Below, piece by piece: positions 24,053 through 33,333 of a stretch of DNA of 64,000 bases. A program made the position numbers and the translations under genes. The stretch lies in assembly GCA_900469625.1 (NCBI GenBank), contig UBXV01000031.1, forward strand, positions 116,130 to 180,129, written 5' to 3'. Each line of letters begins with the position of its first letter. The first letter of the stretch is position 1. The notes below the pieces were generated by a model. It saw only the letters and a list, made by a program, of their open reading frames with translations. It searched no databases and was not told the origin of the DNA. Source of the stretch: Hyphomicrobiales bacterium (GTDB taxonomy: Bacteria; Pseudomonadota; Alphaproteobacteria; Rhizobiales; Rhizobiaceae).

Positions 24053-25693
24053 ATGATGCACAAGCTCAATGGACGTCTACGTCTTCTGACCGCTTCGGCA
24101 GCGCTCGCCATGGTGATGGCCGCGACCGCACCGGCCTTTGCCGAAACGCCGAAGGACACGCTGGTCGAAGCCTTTGCGATCGACGATGTCATCTCCATGG
24201 ATCCGGGCGAAGCTTTCGAGCTGACCGCGGCTGAAATCACCGGCAACACCTACAGCATGCTGGTGCGCCTCGATATCAACGACACCACCAAGGTGGTCGG
24301 TGATCTGGCCGACAGCTGGACCGTGTCCGATGACGGCCTGACCTATACGTTCAAGCTGAAGCCGGGCCTGAAGTTTGCCTCCGGCAACCCGGTGACGGCT
24401 GCCGACGTCGCCTGGTCGTTCGAGCGTGCCGTCAAGCTCGACAAGAGCCCGGCCTTCATCCTCACCCAGTTCGGCCTTAACGGCGAGAACGTGACGGAAA
24501 AGGCCAAGGCCACCGACGATACCACTTTCGTCTTCACCGTCGATCAGCCCTATGCGCCGAGCTTCGTGCTCAACTGCCTGACGGCGACGGTCGGTGCCGT
24601 GCTCGACAAGAAGCTGGTGCTTGAAAACGTCAAGCCGGTGACGCCGACGGACGAGTACAAGTTCGACAACGACTTCGGCAACGAATGGCTGAAGACCGGC
24701 TATGCCGGTTCGGGCCCGTTCAAGCTGCGCGAGTGGCGCGCCAACGAAGTCATCGTCCTCGAGCGCAACGAAAACTACTATGGCGAACAGGCGAAGCTCG
24801 CCCGCGTCATCTATCGCCACATGAAGGAAAGCTCTGGCCAGCGCCTGGCGCTGGAAGCCGGCGACATCGACGTCGCGCGCAACCTGGAGCCGGGTGACTT
24901 CGACGCCGTTTCGAAGAACGCCGACCTTGCCACGACGAACGCGCCGAAGGGCACCGTCTACTACATCAGCCTCAACCAGAAGAACGCCAACCTCGCCAAG
25001 CCCGAAGTGCGTGAAGCGTTCAAGTACCTGGTCGATTACGATGCGATCGGCTCGACGCTGATCAAGGGCATCGGCGAAATCCACCAGAGCTTCCTGCCGA
25101 AGGGCGTTCTGGGCGCGCTTGACGAGAACCCCTACAAGTTCGACGTCGCAAAGGCGAAGGAGCTCCTGGCCAAGGCAGGCCTCGCCGACGGCTTCACCGT
25201 CACCATGGACGTGCGCAACGGCCAGCCGGTCACCGGCATTGCCGAATCCTTCCAGCAGACGCTCGGCCAGGCCGGCGTGAAGCTGGAGATCATCCCCGGC
25301 GACGGCAAGCAGACGCTGACGAAGTACCGTGCGCGTAACCACGACATGTATATCGGTCAGTGGGGCATGGACTATTTCGACCCGAACTCGAATGCCGAAA
25401 CCTTCACGGCCAACCCCGACAACTCCGACGAAGGCAAGAACAAGACCCTTGCCTGGCGCAATGCCTGGGACGTTCCGGAGCTGACGAAGAAGACCAAGGA
25501 TGCGCTGCTTGAGCGCGACAGCGCCAAGCGTGCGGAAACCTACAAGGAACTGCAGAAGACGGTGCTGGGCGAAAGCCCGTTCGTCATCATCTTCCAGCAG
25601 ACCGAAGTTGCCGGCTACCGCGGCAACGTCAAGGGCCTGAAGCTCGGCCCGAGCTTCGACACCAACTTCGTCGCCGGCATCTCGAAGGAATAA
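24053..25693 (+). CDS. Peptide ABC transporter, family 5 substrate-binding protein
   Basis: About 546 aa from ATG 24053. Signal peptide ends near PAFAETPK. The DppA/OppA-type fold shows TAAEITGNTYSMLVRLD, LKPGLKFASGNPVTAADVAW, GSGPFKLREWRANEVIVLER and AGDIDVARNLEPGDFD. It captures peptides in the periplasm for the following permeases. ATG 24053 and 24056 are adjacent alternatives. No junction hairpin follows; the next gene begins about 25 bases later. Confidence 0.92.
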   Translation: MMHKLNGRLRLLTASAALAMVMAATAPAFAETPKDTLVEAFAIDDVISMDPGEAFELTAAEITGNTYSMLVRLDINDTTKVVGDLADSWTVSDDGLTYTFKLKPGLKFASGNPVTAADVAWSFERAVKLDKSPAFILTQFGLNGENVTEKAKATDDTTFVFTVDQPYAPSFVLNCLTATVGAVLDKKLVLENVKPVTPTDEYKFDNDFGNEWLKTGYAGSGPFKLREWRANEVIVLERNENYYGEQAKLARVIYRHMKESSGQRLALEAGDIDVARNLEPGDFDAVSKNADLATTNAPKGTVYYISLNQKNANLAKPEVREAFKYLVDYDAIGSTLIKGIGEIHQSFLPKGVLGALDENPYKFDVAKAKELLAKAGLADGFTVTMDVRNGQPVTGIAESFQQTLGQAGVKLEIIPGDGKQTLTKYRARNHDMYIGQWGMDYFDPNSNAETFTANPDNSDEGKNKTLAWRNAWDVPELTKKTKDALLERDSAKRAETYKELQKTVLGESPFVIIFQQTEVAGYRGNVKGLKLGPSFDTNFVAGISKE

Positions 25694-25717
25694 CCCGAAA
25701 GGACAGTTCCCTTGAGC

Positions 25718-26779
25718 ATGAGCGGAACAGAACGGATGGGCGGGCGCCGACGCGCCCGTCCGGCGAAGATCATGGGCGCCGTCTTGCGGTTCCTGGTGAT
25801 CGTCGTCACCACCTATCTCGGCCTTCTGGCCGTGACCTTCTTCATCGGCCGGGTGATCCCGATCGACCCGGTGCTCGCCGTTCTCGGCGACCGGGCGCCG
25901 ACGCATGTCGTCGAAAGGACGCGCGAGGCGATGGGGCTGAACCTGCCCCTCTATCAACAGTTCTTCATCTATGTCCGCCAGGCGCTGACCGGCGACTTCG
26001 GTATCTCGGTGCTGACGACCAATCCCGTGATGACCGATATCCGCCGCGTCTTTCCGGCGACCATGGAGCTTGCGACGCTCGGCACCCTCATCGGCGCCAT
26101 CTTCGGCGTGCCGCTCGGGGTTCTTGCTGCCGTCAAGCGCGGCAGCATCGCCGACCAGATCGTGCGCGTCATCGGCCTTGTCGGCTATTCCGTGCCGATC
26201 TTCTGGCTGGCGCTCCTGTCGCTCCTGGTGTTCTACGCCCGGCTGAAATGGGTCGCCTATCCCGGCCGCATCGACATCGTCTTCGAATACACGTTCACGC
26301 CGATCACCGGCTTCTACCTGTTCGACGCGCTCTGGCAGCGGCAGTGGGATGTGCTCTGGGACGTGTTCCGCCACATCATCCTGCCGGCTTCGCTGCTCGG
26401 TTATTTCTCGCTGGCCTATATCAGCCGCATGACGCGCAGCTTCATGCTGAACGAACTGCAGCAGGAATATATCGTTGCCGCCCGCGCCAAGGGCCTTTCG
26501 GAAACCCGCATCATCTGGGGCCATGCGCTGCGCAATGCCGCCGTGCCGCTCGTTACGGTGATTGCGCTTTCCTATGCCGGTCTGCTTGAGGGTTCGGTGT
26601 TGACCGAAACCGTCTTCGCCTGGCCGGGCCTTGGCCTCTACATCACCAATTCGCTGCAGAATGCCGACATGAACGCCGTTCTCGGTGGCACCATCGTCAT
26701 CGGTTCGGTCTTTATCGGCATCAATCTCCTGTCCGACCTTCTCTACCGGACGCTTGACCCAAGGACGCGTCAGCGATGA
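25718..26779 (+). CDS. Peptide ABC transporter, permease (DppB type)
   Basis: 353 aa from ATG 25718 (a TTG at 25712 is in frame). Six membrane segments; the N-terminal one lies at about residues 22-48 (FLVIVVTTYLGLLAVTFFIG), and the EAA loop is YIVAARAKGLSETRIIWGHA. DppB features such as GLNLPLYQQFFIYVRQALTG with DFGIS are present. It overlaps the second permease by ATGA. Confidence 0.92.
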   Translation: MSGTERMGGRRRARPAKIMGAVLRFLVIVVTTYLGLLAVTFFIGRVIPIDPVLAVLGDRAPTHVVERTREAMGLNLPLYQQFFIYVRQALTGDFGISVLTTNPVMTDIRRVFPATMELATLGTLIGAIFGVPLGVLAAVKRGSIADQIVRVIGLVGYSVPIFWLALLSLLVFYARLKWVAYPGRIDIVFEYTFTPITGFYLFDALWQRQWDVLWDVFRHIILPASLLGYFSLAYISRMTRSFMLNELQQEYIVAARAKGLSETRIIWGHALRNAAVPLVTVIALSYAGLLEGSVLTETVFAWPGLGLYITNSLQNADMNAVLGGTIVIGSVFIGINLLSDLLYRTLDPRTRQR

Positions 26780-27708
26780 GCACCGTCACAGAAACCCGCC
26801 CGATGACGCGCCGCGAATGGCTGTTGTCCGACCGGCCGCAGTCGCGTACGCAGGCGCGCCTCGGCCGCGCCTACATGACCTGGCAGCGCTTTTCCGCCAA
26901 CAAGCTGGCCGTTCTCGGCCTGCTCATTCTGCTGGCGCTGGTGTTCATTGCGGCCTTTGCCAACGTGCTGGCGCCGCACTCGCCCTATATCGGCGATCTC
27001 GCCAATGCCCGCCTGCTGCCGCCCGGCACGCCGGGCTACCTGCTTGGCACCGACGACCTCGGTCGCGACATTCTCTCCCGGCTGATCCACGGTTCGCGGC
27101 TGACGCTTGCCGTCGTGCTCCTTGTCGCCATTATCGCGGCTCCCGTCGGGCTCATCGTCGGCGCCGTTGCCGGTTACGCCGGAGGATGGGTCGATGCGGT
27201 GCTGATGCGCATCACCGACATCTTCCTCGCGTTCCCGAAGCTGGTTCTGGCGCTCGCCTTCGTGGCGGCGCTTGGTCCCGGCATCGAGAATGCCGTCATC
27301 GCCATCGCAATCACCTCTTGGCCGCCCTATGCCCGCATTGCGCGCGCCGAAACGCTGACGGTGCGCAACTCCGACTATATCGCCGCCGTGCAACTGATGG
27401 GCGCGTCGCCGACGCGCATCGTCTTCCGGCACGTGATGCCGATGTGCATGTCGTCGCTGATCGTGCGCGTCACGCTCGACATGGCCGGCATCATCCTGAC
27501 CGCCGCCGGTCTCGGCTTCCTCGGCCTCGGCGCCCAGCCGCCGCTGCCAGAGTGGGGCGCGATGATTGCGTCGGGTCGCCGTTTCATCCTCGACCAGTGG
27601 TGGGTTGCCACCATGCCCGGCGTGGCGATCCTGATCGTCAGCCTCGGCTTCAACCTGCTGGGTGACGGCCTGCGCGATGCGCTCGACCCGCGGGAGAGCG
27701 GACAATGA
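26776..27708 (+). CDS. Peptide ABC transporter, permease (DppC type)
   Basis: 310 aa. The cytosolic head ends in WQRFSANKLAVLGLLILLAL, followed by PHSPY, then LGTDDLGRDILSRLIHGSRL (the DppC/OppC signature) and the EAA loop YIAAVQLMGASPTRIVFRHV. It pairs with the preceding permease. Four-base overlaps on both sides show coupled translation. Confidence 0.93.
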   Translation: MSTVTETRPMTRREWLLSDRPQSRTQARLGRAYMTWQRFSANKLAVLGLLILLALVFIAAFANVLAPHSPYIGDLANARLLPPGTPGYLLGTDDLGRDILSRLIHGSRLTLAVVLLVAIIAAPVGLIVGAVAGYAGGWVDAVLMRITDIFLAFPKLVLALAFVAALGPGIENAVIAIAITSWPPYARIARAETLTVRNSDYIAAVQLMGASPTRIVFRHVMPMCMSSLIVRVTLDMAGIILTAAGLGFLGLGAQPPLPEWGAMIASGRRFILDQWWVATMPGVAILIVSLGFNLLGDGLRDALDPRESGQ

Positions 27709-28538
27709 ACCCGCTTCTGACCGTTGATGATCTCAAGGTTTCGTTTCCGACCCGCACCGGGGTGGTCGAAGCCGTGCGCGGGGTCTCCTTCACGCTCGGG
27801 CGCGAGCGGCTCGGCATCGTCGGCGAGAGCGGGTCCGGCAAGTCGCAGACCGGCCGGGCGATCATGGGCCTGACGCCGGCGCATGCGCGGGTGACGGCGA
27901 AAACGCTGTCCTTCGAAGGCATCGACCTGCTTTCGGCCGCGCCTAAGGTGCGGCGGGACCTCAGGGGCAAACGGATCGCCATGATCCTGCAGGATCCGAA
28001 ATACTCGCTGAACCCGGTGATGAGCATCGGCCGTCAGATCGTCGAAACTTTGACGCGTCACGAAAACGTCGGCCGCGCGGAAGCACGCGAGCGGGCGCTC
28101 GATATGCTGGAGGCGGTGCAGATCCGCGATCCCGGCCGCGTTTTTGACCTCTATCCGCACGAGGTTTCGGGCGGCATGGGGCAGCGCGCGATGATCGCGA
28201 TGATGCTCGTGGCGGGACCCGAGTTGCTGATCGCCGACGAGCCGACGTCTGCGCTCGATGTGACGGTTCAGCTCGAAGTGCTTGGTATCCTCGACAAGCT
28301 GGTTTCCGACCGCGGCATGGGTCTGATTTTCGTCTCGCACGACTTGAGGCTGGTGTCGTCGTTCTGCGACCGCGTCATCGTCATGTACGCCGGCAAGATC
28401 GTCGAGGAGCTTGCCGCTTCCGACCTCGCAAATGCCAAACATCCCTATACCCAGGGCCTGTTGAACTGCATGCCGGCGATCGGCTCCGATCGCCACCCGC
28501 TGCCCGTTCTCGATCGCAAACCGGAGTGGGCCCTATGA
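27705..28538 (+). CDS. Peptide ABC transporter, ATPase (DppD type)
   Basis: 277 aa. Walker A GESGSGKSQTGRA, Q-loop MILQDPKYSLNPVM, signature VSGGMGQRAMIAMMLV, Walker B LLIADEPTSALD, switch His in VSHDLRL. The C-terminal oligopeptide extension (HPYTQGLLNCMP) is short; the usual iron-sulphur CX4-6C tail seen in many DppD proteins is reduced to a single Cys here. Overlaps both neighbours. Confidence 0.92.
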   Translation: MNPLLTVDDLKVSFPTRTGVVEAVRGVSFTLGRERLGIVGESGSGKSQTGRAIMGLTPAHARVTAKTLSFEGIDLLSAAPKVRRDLRGKRIAMILQDPKYSLNPVMSIGRQIVETLTRHENVGRAEARERALDMLEAVQIRDPGRVFDLYPHEVSGGMGQRAMIAMMLVAGPELLIADEPTSALDVTVQLEVLGILDKLVSDRGMGLIFVSHDLRLVSSFCDRVIVMYAGKIVEELAASDLANAKHPYTQGLLNCMPAIGSDRHPLPVLDRKPEWAL

Positions 28539-29299
28539 CGACCGCCACCGTATCCGCCGAAAATCTTGTCGTCACCTATGACGAGTTCAAGGCGCTGGAC
28601 GATGTCAGCATCGATGTTGCGCCCGGCGAATCCTTCGGGCTCGTCGGCGAGTCCGGCTCCGGCAAATCGACCCTGCTGCGGGCGGTCGCCGGCCTTGCGC
28701 CTGTTACCTCAGGCAAGATCCGCGTGCATGACCGTGTTCTTGTCGGCAGCCGACGGGACAAGGCCTTCTATCGCGACGTGCAGATGGTGTTTCAGGACCC
28801 CTACGGTTCGCTGCATCCGCGCCAGACGATCGATCGGCAGTTGCTCGAGCCTCTCGCCATTCACGGCGTCGCCGACGGCGAGCGCCGCATCTTGAAGGCG
28901 CTCGACGAAGTCGGCCTCGGCTCGGGCTTCCGTTTTCGCTACCCGCACCAGCTTTCGGGCGGCCAGCGTCAGCGTATCGCGATTGCCCGCGCACTCATCC
29001 TCGAACCGTCGATCCTGCTTCTCGACGAGCCGACCTCGGCGCTCGACGCCTCGGTGCAGGCGGAGGTGCTGAACCTGCTCGAACAGGTCCGGCGCGACCG
29101 CAAGCTGACCTTCATCATGGTCAGCCACGACCTCGGTGTCGTCACGCATATGTGCGACCGGCTGGCGGTGATGCAGAACGGCCGCGTGGTCGAGCGGCTG
29201 TCTTCGGCGGATCTCGTCGCGGGGCGGATCGGTGAAGAGTACACGCGCAACCTGATGGTCGCGAGCAAGGGCTTTCAGCGCAAGGGCGCTGCCGCCTGA
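28535..29299 (+). CDS. Peptide ABC transporter, ATPase (DppF type)
   Basis: 254 aa from ATG 28535 (ATGA overlap). Walker A GESGSGKSTLLRA, QMVFQDPYGSLHPRQTI, signature LSGGQRQRIAIARAL, Walker B ILLLDEPTSALD, switch VSHDLGVV. It ends without the long OppF tail (EYTRNLMVASKGF). It completes the five-gene peptide importer that follows the dipeptidase. Confidence 0.92.
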   Translation: MTTATVSAENLVVTYDEFKALDDVSIDVAPGESFGLVGESGSGKSTLLRAVAGLAPVTSGKIRVHDRVLVGSRRDKAFYRDVQMVFQDPYGSLHPRQTIDRQLLEPLAIHGVADGERRILKALDEVGLGSGFRFRYPHQLSGGQRQRIAIARALILEPSILLLDEPTSALDASVQAEVLNLLEQVRRDRKLTFIMVSHDLGVVTHMCDRLAVMQNGRVVERLSSADLVAGRIGEEYTRNLMVASKGFQRKGAAA

Positions 29300-29387
29300 C
29301 ATCGGCGCACCAGCCGTCGTGCCGAAATGGGCGTCGGCTGGTCAATGCGTGTGTGCTGCGGAAGCAACTGCAAGGACGAACACCGGA

Positions 29388-29411
29388 GCTCCAGAAATCC
29401 GATTCTGGAGC
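29388..29411. repeat. Perfect inverted repeat between the peptide operon and the glycan island
   Basis: Nine-base arms GCTCCAGAA and TTCTGGAGC around the six bases ATCCGA. No T-tract follows on either strand, so it is not a canonical terminator. A second weaker stem, CCAGCCG/CGGCTGG, lies at 29310-29341 immediately after the dppF-like stop. The 160-base gap has nothing else recognisable. Confidence 0.6.
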
Positions 29412-29459
29412 ATGCTGTCCGCGCTCGGGACCTTCACTGGAAGATGTGATGCTCCGGGC

Positions 29460-30197
29460 TTAGCTGCCGTTTTCCCAGGTCGAGGTGGAGTTGGTGATCA
29501 CCTTGCGGATGTTGCGCTGGTCGCGCCATTCCCGTCCCATGTCGCGAATGACCGGCTTTTGCTCCGGCGAGAAGATGTAGTTGCGATAGCCCGCCACGTA
29601 AGCTTCCATGGCCGGGTTGACCCCGGAATAGAACTGTTTTTCCGGATCGCGGCTGAGATCCATCAGGCTGGCGCAATGGCGCGCGAAGCTGCCGCGCAGA
29701 ATCGATGGCGAAGTGGTGAACTTCGGGAAGGTGCGGAAAAGCGGGATCTTGATGCCGAGCAGCCGCGCATATTCGTTGCGCTGGTGGAAATGGCCCTTGC
29801 GGGCAATGTCCCAGTTCTGGTCGGCGGTATGAAACGAGACCTGCATGACCGAGGCATCGGTGAAGGGCTCGAAGAGTTCCTTGCCCATCTCCCTAAGCGA
29901 AATCCAGTCGTCTTCCAGGTGGAAGACATAGTCCGACTTGCTTGCCGACCAGACCCTTTCGACCGCGGCGCAAAAGCCGGGTTGCTCCGGCTCGAAGATC
30001 ACCGCATCGGGGAAGTGCCCACGCATGACCTGGATGCAGGCGGCATGGTCTTCGGGCGTGCCGAAGGCCGGATCGAGATTGAGATAGGTCGATCCCATAT
30101 CAAGATGGCAAAGCACCTTCTCGCGAAAACTCGCAAGGGTTTGCGCAAGCAGTTCGGGCCGCCGGGTGGCAACGATGCAAAGGTCAATCTGAGGCAT
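29460..30197 (-). CDS. Glycosyltransferase-like protein, family uncertain
   Basis: 245 aa from ATG 30197. The start PQIDLCIVATRRPELLAQTL and the acidic motif FHLEDDWISL (an ED-D, DxD-like site near residue 100) match GT-A glycosyltransferases; NPAMEAYVAGYRNYIF lies in the C-terminal half. No membrane segment is seen. It is divergent from the GT25 gene and is the outermost gene of the polysaccharide island. Acceptor and donor are unknown. Longer reading frames upstream have no family resemblance. Confidence 0.7.
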   Translation of the reverse strand: MPQIDLCIVATRRPELLAQTLASFREKVLCHLDMGSTYLNLDPAFGTPEDHAACIQVMRGHFPDAVIFEPEQPGFCAAVERVWSASKSDYVFHLEDDWISLREMGKELFEPFTDASVMQVSFHTADQNWDIARKGHFHQRNEYARLLGIKIPLFRTFPKFTTSPSILRGSFARHCASLMDLSRDPEKQFYSGVNPAMEAYVAGYRNYIFSPEQKPVIRDMGREWRDQRNIRKVITNSTSTWENGS

Positions 30198-30612
30198 TGC
30201 ACTTCCTGATCGATGCGGCGGCTTGCTGCCTGCCTTTCGCGCGGTCGCTCCCAGGCGGAGTGCACGGGAGGTTGGAAGGCGCTGGTAGGGCGTGCCACAA
30301 CGGCCACAGTATCGCTGCCAATGAAGGTCTTCGCTTAGACCAAGCCACGATCTTGCGCAATTGTGCAGCCTTGGACTTCCATGCGATATTTTCCGACGGA
30401 AAGCCGTCACGGCAATCCTTCGCAACGGTCTACCTGCCTTCGCATCGACCTGAGACTGTATGAGCGGACGGCCGCGCTCCGCCGCCGCGTATTCAACGTG
30501 TCTTGAAGCGGACAACACCAATATGGCGATACCGGGCAGCGGTGGCGGATTGACAAGTTCGCTCCAGTTGGCCCAGAAACTTTGCGAAACGTGATGATCG
30601 AGTGACACAGGG
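30198..30612. other. Non-coding gap between divergent glycosyltransferase genes
   Basis: About 415 bases with no convincing open frame and no clear promoter consensus. It must contain promoters for both flanking genes. Nothing else recognisable was found. Confidence 0.6.
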
Positions 30613-31395
30613 ATGATCGATAAAGTGAAGGATACTGCGCTCGAGATTGTCGTGGTTAATCTTGAACGTTCCGTCGAGCGACGCGAGGACATGGTGCGCC
30701 TGCTTGAACCGCTCGGATTGCCCTACAGCTTTTTCGATGCGGTCGACGGGCGAAGGGGGCGGCATTCGTCATTTGACCATTTTGACGAGCATCTTGCTGA
30801 AGTTCGCAGAGGGTTCATTCTCAATGCAGGTGAACTTGGGTGCTTCGCCAGCCACTATCTTCTCTGGGAGCGTTGCGTGCGAGAGAACAAGCCGCTTCTC
30901 ATCTTCGAAGACGACGTCGTTCTCAACGACAATTTTGCGGAAGCCTATCACTTCGCCGCCCGCAAGATCGAACGCTACGGGCTCTTGCGGTTCTCCGGGC
31001 ACAAGCGGCGCCAATGGGCGACATGCGAGCGCCTGAACGACGCGATGCGCATTGTTCGCTTCGAGCGTGGACCGCACGGGACGTCGTGCTATGCGGTGTC
31101 GCCGAAGGCGGCATCCAAGCTTTTGGCCAAGGCCGCGATCTGGTTCGAGCCGGTCGATTGCCACCTGGATCGGTTCTGGACCCACGGGGTCGGGTCCTAT
31201 GGGATCTCGCCGTTGCCTGTCACGCATGCGGCCGAAACGCCCGAGCAGTCGGAGATCTGGCAAGGAGGCCAGCGTGCAAAGAAGTCGCGGCGCTTCCGGC
31301 GATTGCGGGCGATCTACCGCGCGCGTGACGATATCGGTCGCTTCCTGAGCAATCTGCCTTATACGGGGCGATGGAAAGAGCCGGAAGAGGCCTGA
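30613..31395 (+). CDS. LPS biosynthesis glycosyltransferase, family GT25
   Basis: 260 aa. GT25 features: IVVVNLERSVERREDMVRLL with SFFDAVDGR at the N-terminus, LNAGELGCFASHYLLWE and LLIFEDDVVLNDNF with the EDD metal motif near residue 100, and GTSCYAVSPKAASKLL. Members add galactose and related residues to lipooligosaccharide, for example LgtB and LpsA. A basic C-terminus (RAKKSRRFRRLRAI) suggests membrane contact. It is followed 59 bases later by a GT11 gene. Confidence 0.88.
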   Translation: MIDKVKDTALEIVVVNLERSVERREDMVRLLEPLGLPYSFFDAVDGRRGRHSSFDHFDEHLAEVRRGFILNAGELGCFASHYLLWERCVRENKPLLIFEDDVVLNDNFAEAYHFAARKIERYGLLRFSGHKRRQWATCERLNDAMRIVRFERGPHGTSCYAVSPKAASKLLAKAAIWFEPVDCHLDRFWTHGVGSYGISPLPVTHAAETPEQSEIWQGGQRAKKSRRFRRLRAIYRARDDIGRFLSNLPYTGRWKEPEEA

Positions 31396-31454
31396 CAGCC
31401 CTTGGCAAGATGGTCAGAACATACTGAAGCAACCCAACAATCGAAGGTAAACTC

Positions 31455-32321
31455 TTGATCATTACGCGTATCCTTGGTGGTCTCGGCAACCAGATGTTTC
31501 AGTATGCGGCCGGTCGGTCGCTGGCGTCGGCAAGCGGGCAAAGGCTGAAGCTGGATCTGACGGAAATGCAACGCTACAAGACCTGGGCTTTCGGGTTGGA
31601 GCAGTTTGCGATTGAAGCCGAGCGCGCACGCCCGGAAGAGGTTCCGGCGAAGCCGGGCAGGGGGCTCTTCAACAAGGTAAAGTCGCGGCTTTTGCCCAAG
31701 ACATCGCCCTGTCTCATCGCCAAGGAGCGAGCCAATACGTTTGACGCGGCGATCCTCGACTTGCGTGGCCCGGTGCATCTCCAGGGCTACTGGCAGACCG
31801 AGAAGTACTTCGCCTCGGTGGCAGATGTCATCCGCAAGGAGTTCGGACTTAGGGCGCCCTTCAGCGCTGCAAGGCAAGAGGTCTTGCGGCAGGTGCGCGC
31901 TGCCGACGCGCCCGTCTCTGTCCATGTTCGCCGCGGTGACTATGTCAGCAATCCCTCGGCCAACTCCATTCACGGGACATGCGAACCGGAGTGGTATGCC
32001 GAGGCAATGCGCCAGATGGCTGTACGCTTCGACAATCCGTCCTTCTTTGTGTTCTCCGATGATCCGGCCTGGGCGCGCGCCAATCTTCCGTCCTGGCCGT
32101 CGATGACCTTCGTGGAGCCTCAGGCGGATGGTCGGGACGGCGAGGACATGCACCTGATGGCGGCGTGCCGCGCGCACATTATCGCCAACAGCACATTCAG
32201 CTGGTGGGGGGCGTGGCTCAATCCGAACGTGGACAAGCACGTGATTGCGCCAGCACAGTGGTTTCGCTCGAAGGATCACGATGCAAGCGATATCCTGCCT
32301 GCCACGTGGCAGCGTCTGTAG
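31455..32321 (+). CDS. GT11 alpha-1,2-fucosyl/colitosyltransferase
   Basis: 288 aa, TTG start after GAAGG. The GT11 signatures are complete: ITRILGGLGNQMFQYAAGRS at the N-terminus, the donor motif VSVHVRRGDYVSN near residue 158, FVFSDDPAWAR, and MAACRAHIIANSTFSWWGAW near residues 235-255. GT11 enzymes transfer L-fucose from GDP-fucose alpha-1,2 to galactose; WbgN of E. coli O55 uses GDP-colitose. Because this island encodes GDP-colitose synthesis (colD present), colitose is the more likely donor. The gene ends exactly at the edge of an IS remnant. Confidence 0.88.
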   Translation: MIITRILGGLGNQMFQYAAGRSLASASGQRLKLDLTEMQRYKTWAFGLEQFAIEAERARPEEVPAKPGRGLFNKVKSRLLPKTSPCLIAKERANTFDAAILDLRGPVHLQGYWQTEKYFASVADVIRKEFGLRAPFSAARQEVLRQVRAADAPVSVHVRRGDYVSNPSANSIHGTCEPEWYAEAMRQMAVRFDNPSFFVFSDDPAWARANLPSWPSMTFVEPQADGRDGEDMHLMAACRAHIIANSTFSWWGAWLNPNVDKHVIAPAQWFRSKDHDASDILPATWQRL

Positions 32322-32510
32322 ATGCGGCCATGCATGCCGAGTTGCTGAGATAAATCCGTCGGCGTCGGTTCGCCCCTGAAGGCGGCAAGCGCCAGCTTCG
32401 CCTTGAAAGCCGGGTTGTGGTTCCGGGGTGGTCGTCTCGCCATACTAGCTCCTGTTTTCGGCACCAAGCCCGAGATTCCACCTATGCCGGCTGTTTAAGT
32501 TTATCGAGCG
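32322..32510 (-). mobile_element. Remnant of an IS3-family insertion sequence (truncated orfA)
   Basis: On the minus strand an ATG at 32443, preceded by AGGAGC, begins MARRPPRNHNPAFKAKLALA then AFRGEPTPTDLSQQLGMH, the characteristic start of IS3-family orfA transposases (RRNHSPAFKAKVALAA...ELAQQFDVH in intact members). The frame is lost near 32330 where it meets the GT11 stop. No orfB and no clear right end remain, so this is a dead fragment of about 180 bases. It marks the border to the AT-richer segment that starts just beyond. Confidence 0.75.
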
Positions 32511-32580
32511 CGCTCTCTTGAACCGCAGCCGACGGTCCGCTATGGCAAATTCAGATTGAATAAAATGCGGCGAGGGCAGG

Positions 32581-33333
32581 GTGGACGATCAAGACGCGCA
32601 GAAGATGGTTGTTGATCAGAGCTACTGGGACAGCTCGTACAAAAAACTGACGTTTTTTCGCCTTCCGCGACACGACCCAACCGCCGAGCTGTTGAAGCGG
32701 CACATTCCGGCAGCGAATGCAGATAAGTCTGCTTTTGAAATTGGAGGCTTTCCGGGAAGGTTTCTTGCTGAACTAGGTGAGCTTGGCTACACCCTTAATG
32801 GTTGTGATCTTACACCCCGCACAGCAGATATGGGGCCTTGGCTGGCAGGCCTAGGATTTTCAGTAGGCGAGTTTAACCAGGCGCCATATCAAGAATTTCT
32901 TGATCGGCAATATGACGTTGTTGCCTCCTTCGGCTTTATTGAGCACTTTGAGGACTTTCGGAAACTTTTCCTCCAGCATTGTGATATGGTAGCGCCCGGC
33001 GGTTATGTTGTAGTTCAATTCCCTAACTTCCTTGGTAAGGTTCAACACCGGCTGCACAAGTTTTTTGATCGCGATAATCTCTCGAATCATGTTGTTTCAG
33101 CAATGAATGTGTCGGCTTATACTGACATTATACCGGAAGGTTTTGATCTGCTGTATGCGGGTTACTATGGCGCATTCGATTTCTGGACCGATGATTTCCG
33201 CAAACGAAATGGGCCATTGAAGCGTCGTCTGCTCAAAACGTTCATGAAGACGAAATCGCTATGGGCGCGGGCGCCTAACGACTTTCGGTGGTCACCACAT
33301 GGTATGGTTATCGCTCGACGGGGTCTGGCGTGA
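32581..33333 (+). CDS. SAM-dependent methyltransferase-like protein
   Basis: 250 aa, GTG start after GAGGGCAGG. Class I methyltransferase pattern: SAFEIGGFPGRFLAELGELG (motif I, altered to E-I-G-G-F-P-G), NGCDLTP, YDVVASFGFIEHFEDFRKLF (post-I/II) and MVAPGGYVVVQFPNF. A small-molecule or sugar acceptor is likely from the surroundings. Base composition is clearly lower in GC and richer in T/A third positions than the flanking genes. Its stop overlaps the next gene start (GTGA). Confidence 0.75.
   Translation: MDDQDAQKMVVDQSYWDSSYKKLTFFRLPRHDPTAELLKRHIPAANADKSAFEIGGFPGRFLAELGELGYTLNGCDLTPRTADMGPWLAGLGFSVGEFNQAPYQEFLDRQYDVVASFGFIEHFEDFRKLFLQHCDMVAPGGYVVVQFPNFLGKVQHRLHKFFDRDNLSNHVVSAMNVSAYTDIIPEGFDLLYAGYYGAFDFWTDDFRKRNGPLKRRLLKTFMKTKSLWARAPNDFRWSPHGMVIARRGLA

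Noticed and set aside
24077..26524. 815-codon minus-strand open frame opposite the peptide-binding protein and first permease
   Set aside because: Antisense to two clear genes with strong motifs; composition is typical of a complementary frame.
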